DNA of 64,000 bases from Sabellastarte sp. h YS-2021 (Eukaryota; Annelida; Polychaeta; Sabellida; Sabellidae), in NCBI GenBank assembly GCA_964017235.1, contig OZ024934.1, positions 84,472,706-84,536,705 of the forward strand, written 5' to 3'. Within the stretch, counting starts at the first letter, position 1; each line of letters begins with the position of its first letter. A program made the position numbers and the translations under genes. The notes under the pieces are model-generated. The model was not told where the DNA came from. It searched no databases and was given only the letters and a program-made list of their open reading frames with translations. Positions 11,344-19,300 of this stretch are shown piece after piece.

Positions 11344-11455
11344 TAAGAACTCTCATTATACGTCTATCCACTGGCAAGGATGACATCGCAGTGGGGATGC
11401 AATAGATATACAAGGATGACACACAAATAGCACATGAATACAAGCAAGTTACACA
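11344..11455 (-). other. Spacer between RT-RNase H and YR frames, with candidate splice acceptors
   Basis: On the sense strand this 112-bp stretch is pyrimidine-rich and, with the first bases of the YR frame, offers two acceptor-like sites: CCTTGCCAG and the better TTTGTTTCAG ending at 11328. The YR frame is closed upstream by a TGA at 11355-11353. A donor-like GGTAAAA lies near the end of the RT frame, but joining it to TTTGTTTCAG puts the YR out of frame. I could not identify a matching donor. Confidence 0.4.
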
Positions 11456-14128
11456 TCATATATAATAATCTAGTTCTAATAATTGGCTGGTTGTTTTTAC
11501 CCAAATGGGTTCATGGACCAGGGAATGGAGTTTTGCATACTGGTTTTCAGAAAAAGACCACCTGGACAGCAAGTCGGCTGTCTCATTGTCACGACCTTTA
11601 ATGTGCCTGTATTCAAGGTCAATGTTCGCCAGAGCCGCTGCAAACCACACATTGCGAGCACATGTGGCCAAATAAGGATCTTTTGTCTTTCCTGAACTAA
11701 GGACCTGGACTACTGCAATGTTATCACATCTGACCAGGATGTGTTTTCTATACCAGTACTTTGCAAAAATGCGAATGGCCACCAGAATGTTAATCATTTC
11801 AAGGTGAACGATTGCTAAGTTTTGTAAGTGCTTTTCTAGAGGAAGGTGATACACAAATCTGCCCCACCTACCCCCTAAACCGGTAAGGCAAGCATCAAGT
11901 TCGAGAGTACCGTCAATCCGGGTGTGATCAAAAAATGAGACCCCATTAAACTGGGTCAGGAAACGTTGGAACCATCTCAAGTCCCTTTTGAATTCAGGAG
12001 TCAAAGTGATGGACTTTTGATCATAATTGCTTCTTAAAAGGGCTAACATCCTGTTTAAAAACGTCCTAGATGGCTTTACACACTTATGGATGTATAGAAG
12101 GTAGCCGAGGAGTGATTGAAGTTGACGCTTTGAACAGAACTTCTTGGCACCCCAGTGATCAACCATCATACAAATCTGACGCAACTTTTCTTTTGGAATT
12201 GATATGGAACCGTCAATTGTATCAATATTGACGCCTAAGCATACAGCAGAGGTACCTGGGTGTACAAGCTTTTTAGCACTGACGTCCAGACCAAGATCGG
12301 CAAGAAGGGCGCGCAAAGCGTCAAAAGAATGACGCGCGACGTCAGGCGTCGCGACCCCGACGAAATCGTCCACGTAATTCAGAACTCTGAAGCCTTTCTG
12401 ACGCATGACGTAGCGCACAGCGTCGCTTATTCTCTGAAAAATTTGCGTCCCATGCCTGTTCCCAAACGGCAGGCAGGTGTCAATATATGACGCATCTTCC
12501 CATTCTAGACCTAACAGATCATAGTCACGAGGGTCAATCTTGACGTGACGAAACGCACGACTGATATCAACCTTATAAAGGTGACAACCTCTGCCAAGTG
12601 ACCTAACTTCGTTAGTAATGTCGTCAACCGTGGGAAATGTCAAAGTAAAGTCGGTACCCAGATAAGAATCCTTGTCCACACCTGAATTTACAGAAGCATG
12701 CTTTGGCCATGATAGATCCACAATTACACGCCTCTTATCTGAATCACTTTTTTCCCTTGTCATGAAGGGAGATGAGTGGCCACCTGTAATTGGATTCTTT
12801 GCAAAGGGGCCCAATATGGCACCAAAACGACGCTCCTCGTCGAGATAGGCGTCAACATGTGTTGGAAAATCGTTTGCCGAAGAATGATTTGTATGTTCAC
12901 AATGCAGGGGACATTTCCGGTTGAAATCAAGTGGGAATCCATACTCCAATAAATGAATCAATTGGTGATCCCAATAATCAGCAAGAACTTTTTTCCAGTA
13001 TTCTATGTTCAGCTGGGAGTCCACTGGAAAGCGACATTTTAAAAAATTGGGCGCCCCACTACATTTAACACGCCTGTGCTTTTCAAAAGGACAGTTTATC
13101 CTGTCACCAGCCTTTGAATGGACACTTGGGACAATAAATTCAGACAAAGGTACAAAACCAAATGAAAAATCAGTTTGTTCACGCCATTTTTCTAAAAGTT
13201 GTTGGACTTCAACACTTGCTGGTGGTGATTTTGCAAGTTTTGTAAACAGGGTGTTAACAAACTTATCGTCATTTGTATGCCAATCAATATCAAACAGAGG
13301 CATTGTGTGTGTTTCAACATTTTGAACATTTGTTTCATGAATTTTTGTGTTTTTATTCACACCTTTTTCTCCCACTTTCTCACATCCATTGAGGTCACAA
13401 ATGTGCACACCTTGTTTTAACACCTTCTTTTTTACCACGGGTGTCCATGCACACTGACCATTGTCCACCACTTTACACCCATTGTCTGCAGTGTCACCAC
13501 TAATAGCCTGAATACCTTGCTTCACATTAGGAACGTGAAGCATTGTTTCACATTGAGAATAGTGATTCACATCACCCCCTTGCGTGACACAACTTGGGTT
13601 TACAATTGGTGCAACCTGTTTATTGGGCCCAGTGGGAATGCGTCCTACATGAGTGTTTTGAGGACATACATCCATATTCACATCAACATTGACATACTTA
13701 TTCATACAACAATCACTTTTAAATTTTTCTTTAGGCTTGGACACCCTGCTGTCAGTATAGGTTCTACGTTTTCCCCATGAATTTCCCACTTTTTTGAGAT
13801 TCATTTTGCTATTTCTTTTAGCCAGAAGGCCTTGCACTTGTTTTCTGTTACAATTAGAATTGTAAAACATCCTAGTTTGAACCTCTCGTGACTGACCTTG
13901 ACCAGGGTGGCCCTGCCTGACATTTGTAACAACACTTTTGATAACTTTGTCCCTGTTTACATATTGGACACTATTTACAGGTTTGCCAACAAACGTCTCT
14001 GGTTTAAAAACACTTTCAACAACTTTGTCCTGTATCTGCTCTGAATACACTTTGCTGCTCAGATCCTTACCTAGTACTGAGCAGCTTGCTGCTCGTTTTT
14101 TGACACCTGCTTTTTTGAAAATTGACAA
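11456..14128 (-). CDS. RT-RH: Reverse transcriptase-RNase H polyprotein (frameshift-expressed)
   Basis: Converts element RNA to DNA and removes the RNA strand. The listed start is a TTG and not a credible eukaryotic start; the frame opens at 14194 and the first ATG is codon 87 (13870), so entry by -1 frameshift from gag is likely. Numbering from the TTG, residues 1-290 are a Lys/Asn/Val-rich extension I cannot assign. Residues 419-475 contain the family block FPTHVDAYL, GAILGPF, SPFMTR and VIVDLSWP. The RT palm follows with VDIS (D521) and YVDD (585-588, catalytic D587/D588). RNase H spans about 740-857 with D745, E777, D802 and D852, the last in ETADLLSR. All catalytic acids are present. No methyltransferase, protease or integrase domain is seen. 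The frame is unbroken and ends 104 bp before the YR frame opens (11352). Confidence 0.93.
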   Translation of the reverse strand: MSIFKKAGVKKRAASCSVLGKDLSSKVYSEQIQDKVVESVFKPETFVGKPVNSVQYVNRDKVIKSVVTNVRQGHPGQGQSREVQTRMFYNSNCNRKQVQGLLAKRNSKMNLKKVGNSWGKRRTYTDSRVSKPKEKFKSDCCMNKYVNVDVNMDVCPQNTHVGRIPTGPNKQVAPIVNPSCVTQGGDVNHYSQCETMLHVPNVKQGIQAISGDTADNGCKVVDNGQCAWTPVVKKKVLKQGVHICDLNGCEKVGEKGVNKNTKIHETNVQNVETHTMPLFDIDWHTNDDKFVNTLFTKLAKSPPASVEVQQLLEKWREQTDFSFGFVPLSEFIVPSVHSKAGDRINCPFEKHRRVKCSGAPNFLKCRFPVDSQLNIEYWKKVLADYWDHQLIHLLEYGFPLDFNRKCPLHCEHTNHSSANDFPTHVDAYLDEERRFGAILGPFAKNPITGGHSSPFMTREKSDSDKRRVIVDLSWPKHASVNSGVDKDSYLGTDFTLTFPTVDDITNEVRSLGRGCHLYKVDISRAFRHVKIDPRDYDLLGLEWEDASYIDTCLPFGNRHGTQIFQRISDAVRYVMRQKGFRVLNYVDDFVGVATPDVARHSFDALRALLADLGLDVSAKKLVHPGTSAVCLGVNIDTIDGSISIPKEKLRQICMMVDHWGAKKFCSKRQLQSLLGYLLYIHKCVKPSRTFLNRMLALLRSNYDQKSITLTPEFKRDLRWFQRFLTQFNGVSFFDHTRIDGTLELDACLTGLGGRWGRFVYHLPLEKHLQNLAIVHLEMINILVAIRIFAKYWYRKHILVRCDNIAVVQVLSSGKTKDPYLATCARNVWFAAALANIDLEYRHIKGRDNETADLLSRWSFSENQYAKLHSLVHEPIWVKTTSQLLELDYYI
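14054..14116 (-). promoter_or_regulatory. Probable -1 ribosomal frameshift signal between gag and RT
   Basis: Seen: in the gag frame the minus strand reads TCA AAA AAG (codons 399-401) and then TCA AAA AAC (codons 404-406). Both have the X XXY YYZ form, AAAAAAG at 14110-14116 and AAAAAAC at 14095-14101, in the correct phase. Nine nucleotides after the second comes a perfect 9-bp stem, GCTGCTCAG (14085-14077) with CTGAGCAGC (14062-14054), and a 14-nt loop holding the gag stop codon. A competing 6-bp stem GAGCAG/CTGCTC begins directly after the second heptamer. The RT frame is exactly -1 relative to gag, is open from 14194, and has no ATG before 13870. Known: these heptamers are standard -1 slip sites. 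Use in vivo is inferred. Confidence 0.75.
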
Positions 14129-15312
14129 TCTTTTTGTGGGTGGGTTAATATTCGCCCTTGAAGTAGACAGTTTGCACAGATGTGCTTGTGATTTCTACCA
14201 TTGACATCATGGTCCCCCCCAAATTGACATGTGCCCGACTGAAAAGCTTTACAATACCAAGGTTTCTTCTTTTCCCAATTTTTTCCCCAATTTTGACGCT
14301 GTGGAGGGTTATGTTTCTGTGCATGGGCCCTACGAATCCTGTCAATGCGAGTGGTGTCCCACCAGTCTACTACCCCCCTTTCCATTTCGCACATAAGTAC
14401 AGCGTGGGAAGCTTTTGCATTTGCCCAGGAAAAATCATTGGCATCTTCCATTAAGTCGGCCAAGTAGTGCAACATGTACTCCCTACAACTATGGTTTGAT
14501 TCCTCTAAGATGTTTTTAGCAAATCCCTGGACAAACTGGGTCAAGCTGAGCTGGTCGTACGACACACGCTGTTTGTTGGGACCCCCCAGGATATGATCTT
14601 GGGGCCAAGATACTCTATTATTGACTAATACTTCAGTAGTACCCCCCCTTTTGGACTTAATTTTGGGTGTTTCATTACCTTGGTTATGTTTTTCTTTGTC
14701 CATACTGGCCAATTTTTTGTCAATTTTCTTTTGCAACGGTCTAGAGGATCTAATGACTTTTAAATCTGGGATTTCAGTTTCATTGTCTGAGGAATCACTG
14801 GTCATAACTGTTTTTGTCCTACTTCTCTTAACACTAAACTTTGAATCATGAGCAGTATGTTTACTTAACTTTGAGACTGGTTCCCGAGAGCTGGTGACCA
14901 CTGAAGTTGTAGGTGCCCCCATCTGCTCTTCCACGACGTCCAATCTCTTGTTGACTCTTCTGAGTTCTTGTAGAATGAGCACTTGCACATCTCCAGCTAA
15001 GCTGCCATCTTGCGACTGCTGCTCCTTCTCAGCCACGGTGTGAGACCCCAGGGCCGAAGCCCCACTAACAGAACTGTTTTGTCCTCCTCCAGGGGTCTTG
15101 TTCTTACTCACAGGTAATTTACCAGAACTCATGGCCTGTTCACTTCCACTGTCAGAATCCATACTGCTACTTTCAAAACTACTATTGTCTATCTGTCCCG
15201 ACACATCTGATGCACTTTTCTGTACTTTTTCCTTGTTCATTGTACATTTTTTACCAGTGGGTGGTATGTGGCGATCGTTACAAACATTACACCACCTTTT
15301 TTGTTTTCCCAT
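14071..15312 (-). CDS. gag: Gag-like protein of the retrotransposon
   Basis: A 413-residue protein, inferred to bind and package element RNA. The ATG at 15312-15310 has a good eukaryotic context (A at -3, G at +4). Residues 8-23 hold a Cys-Cys-His-Cys pattern (C8, C11, H15, C23). Residues 30-100 are Ser/Gly-rich and probably disordered. Residues 106-131 look like a short coiled coil. Residues 150-225 are basic. A likely folded helical core is at 250-330. The C-terminus has a Trp/Lys-rich stretch followed by a second Cys/His cluster (C354, C362, H368, C379, C382, H391, C396), as in Gag proteins of other DIRS/Ngaro elements. The stop (14073-14071) lies inside the loop of a predicted hairpin, and the last codons contain two -1 slippery heptamers. 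Assignment rests on position, motifs and neighbours, not on a database match. Confidence 0.85.
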   Translation of the reverse strand: MGKQKRWCNVCNDRHIPPTGKKCTMNKEKVQKSASDVSGQIDNSSFESSSMDSDSGSEQAMSSGKLPVSKNKTPGGGQNSSVSGASALGSHTVAEKEQQSQDGSLAGDVQVLILQELRRVNKRLDVVEEQMGAPTTSVVTSSREPVSKLSKHTAHDSKFSVKRSRTKTVMTSDSSDNETEIPDLKVIRSSRPLQKKIDKKLASMDKEKHNQGNETPKIKSKRGGTTEVLVNNRVSWPQDHILGGPNKQRVSYDQLSLTQFVQGFAKNILEESNHSCREYMLHYLADLMEDANDFSWANAKASHAVLMCEMERGVVDWWDTTRIDRIRRAHAQKHNPPQRQNWGKNWEKKKPWYCKAFQSGTCQFGGDHDVNGRNHKHICANCLLQGRILTHPQKDCQFSKKQVSKNEQQAAQY

Positions 15313-15650
15313 AGTTCTAATATCTAAACAAAAACAGGAACTGGTCCTGAGTTACTGCAGAGACAACTAATCAGAATTAAATTGGCTATGTATAGCAAGG
15401 GGTGCAATAAATAGGTTAGACCGTCCCTTCAACGCAGCCAATTCAAGCCTGAGGTTGTCAATGCAGCAAGTCAATGCCAACTGAGAGTGTCAATCCGTAC
15501 ATTCAGCGTAACAGTTCAATAAAAACATAAAACAGCCATTAAAAATCATAAAATCTGTGTCCATAGACAGCATAACGTTCATCAACATTAAAACACAGTT
15601 CAAATAAAAACATAAATTCCAGTCAGTGTAAAGTATAAGCCATTTCAAAT
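15313..15650 (-). other. 5' untranslated region between A1 and gag
   Basis: These 338 bp contain no convincing open frame. Seen: an imperfect direct repeat of about 20 bp, CAGTTCAATAAAAACATAAA near 15507 (plus strand) and a copy with one extra A near 15597. The stretch nearest A1 is AT-rich and that nearest gag more mixed. Leader or packaging functions are possible but nothing specific is visible. Confidence 0.55.
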
Positions 15651-15738
15651 AAAATATTTCCACAATCAATCCTTCCAGTTCAGTTTACATAACACAAGTG
15701 ACACATTTTGCCTCCAAAATATGGGTCCTTGAAGGGTC

Positions 15739-15748
15739 AGCCAATCAG
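15739..15748 (-). promoter_or_regulatory. CCAAT box (NF-Y type) in A1
   Basis: The plus strand reads AGCCAATCAG, matching the NF-Y core RCCAATCAG; on the element's sense strand it is the inverted ATTGGCT form. It lies about 142 bp inside the 5' terminus, upstream of gag. The same site is in A2 (9705-9714). Promoter function is inferred from the motif and its place in the 5' terminal repeat. Confidence 0.4.
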
Positions 15749-15804
15749 GGGCAATGATTCAAATGGTAACCAGGTACAACATAAGGGGCTCCCAGAAACT
15801 GAGG

Positions 15805-15835
15805 CATGCACCCCAACTGACACTTAGGGTGCATG
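15805..15835. repeat. 9-bp inverted repeat in A1
   Basis: CATGCACCC (15805-15813) and GGGTGCATG (15827-15835) are perfect inverted copies around a 13-nt loop, 55-85 bp from the element end. A2 has the same structure at 9771-9779 and 9793-9801. It could be a protein-binding palindrome near the recombination site or an RNA hairpin near the transcript's 5' end. Confidence 0.7.
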
Positions 15836-16392
15836 TACACTTCCCCTGGAGTGGAGGACTGACAGGCGTGATGTCCAGACACCACTAGTGAAAAATGGTC
15901 AAAAATACATGTAAATTACACCAAACCAGTACCAAATATTGGTCTATAATGCTGAAATTTGGCCAGAATATAAGGTGGCACATACTAAATCTGACTGAAC
16001 CGGTTTTAAAATTACATCTGATATAACAGTACCTATAGTTTGGCAATATTGGCTTCAGCTGGCCCCAAATTCGCTTCTGTGGGGCTGCATTAAGATATAC
16101 TTAAATTTGGCAAAGTAAGACAATTTTAAGGCTGAAAACCATATTGTTTGCTAGAGCTGGCGCCACTAAATGAGATTCCACAACAATATTCCTTAAGAAA
16201 TACATAACTGGTCCAAAATACACGTATTGGAAGTGCAGGTATCGAGGGGGTGATCATATGGCACATCAGTCCAAAACCCCACTTAAACTTCATCAATCTG
16301 GCTCAGATTTTCACAGGAAACTCAGTTCATATCACACATTGATATTGTATTGGCTTGACTTACTCAGGAAACCAATTAAAAATTTCAATTTT

Positions 16393-19300
16393 CCGGGGTT
16401 TGGGGCCAGGCTCAGCCCCCTCTCAAATTAGGAAATATCAGGTATATCCTAATACAACCAATCTGAAGCTCTTCTTTAATTTTGCATATGTTTTAACAAT
16501 AATTGAGGATATATTAGGCCCATTTGGAGCATTACATCTCTGAAAATAAATTATTTCGCCCATATAGTGCTGTAAAAATGGTCAAAAATACATGTAAATT
16601 ACACCAAACCAGTACCAAATATTGGTCTATAATGCTGAAATTTGGCCAGAATATAAGGTGGCACATACTAAATCTGACTGAACCGGTTTTAAAATTACAT
16701 CTGATATAACAGTACCTATAGTTTGGCAATATTGGCTTCAGCTGGCCCCAAATTCGCTTCTGTGGGGCTGCATTAAGATATACTTAAATTTGACAAAGTA
16801 AGACAATTTTAAGGCTGAAAACCACATTGTTTGCTAGAGCTGGCGCCACTAAATGAGATTCCACAAGAATATTCCTTAATAAATACATAACTGGTCCAAA
16901 ATACACATATTGGAAGTGCAGGTATCGAGGGGGTGATCATATGGCACATCAGTCCAAAACCCCACTTAAACTTCATCAATCTGGCTCAGATTTTCACAGG
17001 AAACTCAGTTCATATCACACATTGATATTGTATTGTCTTGACTTACTCAGGAAACCAATTAAAAAGATTCAATTTTCCGGGGTTTGGGGCCAGGCTCAGC
17101 CCCCTCTCAAATTAGGAAATATCAGGTATATCCTAATACAACCAATCTGAAGCTCTTCTTTAATTTTGCATATGTTTTAACAATAATTGAGGATATATTA
17201 GGCCCATTTGGAGCATTACATCTCTGAAAATAAATTATTTCGCCCATATAGTGCTGTAAAAATGGTCAAAAATACATGTAAATTACACCAAACCAGTACC
17301 AAATATTGGTCTATAATGTTGAAATTTGGCCAGAATATAAGGTGGCACATACTAAATCTGACTGAACCGGTTTTAAAATTACATCTGATATAACAGTACC
17401 TATAGTTTGGCTATATTGGGCTTCAGCTGGCCCCAAATTCGCTTCTGTGGGGCTGCATTAAGATATACTTAAATTTGGCAAAGTAAGACAATTTTAAGGC
17501 TGAAAACCACATTGTTTGCTAGAGCTGGCGCCACTAAATGAGATTCCACAAGAATATTCCTTAATAAATACATAACTGGTCCAAAATACACGTATTGGAA
17601 GTGCAGGTATCGAGGGGGTGATCATATGGCACATCAGTCCAAAACCCCACTTAAACTTCATCAATCTGGCTCAGATTGTCACAGGAAACTCAGTTCATAT
17701 CACACATTGATATTGTATTGGCTTGACTTACTCAGGAAACCAATTAAAAATTTCAATTTTCCGGGGTTTGGGGCCAGGCTCAGCCCCCTCTCAAATTAGG
17801 AAATATCAGGTATATCCTAATACAACCAATCTGAAGCTCTTCTTTAATTTTGCATATGTTTTAACAATAATTGAGGATATATTAGGCCCATTTGGAGGAT
17901 TACATCTCTGAAAATAAATTATTTCGCCCATATAGTGCTGTAAAAATGGTCAAAAATACATGTAAATTACACCAAACCAGTACCAAATATTGGTCTATAA
18001 TGCTGAAATTTGGCCAGAATATAAGGTGGCACATACTAAATCTGACTGAACCGGTTTTAAAATTACATCTGATATAACAGTACCTATAGTTTGGCAATAT
18101 TGGCTTCAGCTGGCCCCAAATTCGCTTCTGTGGGGCTGCATTAAGATATACTTAAATTTGGCAAAGTAAGACAATTTTAAGGCTGAAAACCATATTGTTT
18201 GCTAGAGCTGGCGCCACTAAATGAGATTCCACAACAATATTCCTTAAGAAATACATAACTGGTCCAAAATACACGTATTGGAAGTGCAGGTATCGAGGGG
18301 GTGATCATATGGCACATCAGTCCAAAACCCCACTTAAACTTCATCAATCTGGCTCAGATTTTCACAGGAAACTCAGTTCATATCACACATTGATATTGTA
18401 TTGGCTTGACTTACTCAGGAAACCAATTAAAAATTTCAATTTTCCGGGGTTTGGGGCCAGGCTCAGCCCCCTCTCAAATTAGGAAATATCAGGTATATCC
18501 TAATACAACCAATCTGAAGCTCTTCTTTAATTTTGCATATGTTTTAACAATAATTGAGGATATATTAGGCCCATTTGGAGCATTACATCTCTGAAAATAA
18601 ATTATTTCGCCCATATAGTGCTGTAAAAATGGTCAAAAATACATGTAAATTACACCAAACCAGTACCAAATATTGGTCTATAATGCTGAAATTTGGCCAG
18701 AATATAAGGTGGCACATACTAAATCTGACTGAACCGGTTTTAAAATTACATCTGATATAACAGTACCTATAGTTTGGCAATATTGGCTTCAGCTGGCCCC
18801 AAATTCGCTTCTGTGGGGCTGCATTAAGATATACTTAAATTTGACAAAGTAAGACAATTTTAAGGCTGAAAACCACATTGTTTGCTAGAGCTGGCGCCAC
18901 TAAATGAGATTCCACAAGAATATTCCTTAATAAATACATAACTGGTCCAAAATACACATATTGGAAGTGCAGGTATCGAGGGGGTGATCATATGGCACAT
19001 CAGTCCAAAACCCCACTTAAACTTCATCAATCTGGCTCAGATTTTCACAGGAAACTCAGTTCATATCACACATTGATATTGTATTGTCTTGACTTACTCA
19101 GGAAACCAATTAAAAAGATTCAATTTTCCGGGGTTTGGGGCCAGGCTCAGCCCCCTCTCAAATTAGGAAATATCAGGTATATCCTAATACAACCAATCTG
19201 AAGCTCTTCTTTAATTTTGCATATGTTTTAACAATAATTGAGGATATATTAGGCCCATTTGGAGCATTACATCTCTGAAAATAAATTATTTCGCCCATAT

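Larger units (their letters stand above)
9058..15890 (-). mobile_element. Ngaro-like tyrosine-recombinase retrotransposon, apparently full length
   Basis: Seen: a 6,833-bp insertion lies in the satellite between T9057 and A15891. One A cannot be assigned to one end: either 9058 or 15891 may belong to the element. On the minus strand it encodes, in order, Gag, RT-RNase H and a tyrosine recombinase. Its repeats are arranged A1 - genes - B1 - A2 - B2, with A 240 bp and B 469 bp. Known: split direct repeats plus a YR define the PAT/Ngaro side of the DIRS order; DIRS1 proper has inverted terminal repeats, and PAT and DIRS1 carry a methyltransferase domain. None is visible here, nor an integrase or aspartic protease. 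Inference: Ngaro-like, young, and possibly intact, since repeat copies look identical and no frame is broken. Confidence 0.93.
15651..15890 (-). repeat. Split direct repeat A1 (5' end of the element)
   Basis: This 240-bp sequence is repeated at 9617-9856 (offset 6,034) with no difference that I can find. It forms the sense-strand 5' terminus, so in this family it is the expected site of the promoter and transcript start. It ends at the satellite with the 8-bp palindrome CACTAGTG. Homology with the other copy stops at 15650 (T here, C at 9616). It contains an NF-Y-type CCAAT box and a 9-bp inverted repeat, listed separately. Confidence 0.92.

Noticed and set aside
11456-11520. Splice donor GGTAAAA near the RT end joined to the TTTGTTTCAG acceptor before YR
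   Set aside because: The phases do not match; joining them gives an early TGA instead of the YR frame.
12260-12490. Plus-strand open frames inside the retrotransposon (also near 13005, 13517, 13938, 14182, 14621 and 15098)
   Set aside because: Antisense to well-supported Gag and RT frames, with no recognisable domains.
14145-14345. 66-codon minus-strand frame overlapping the end of gag
   Set aside because: It is the third frame on that strand, not the one joined to RT, and shows no motif.
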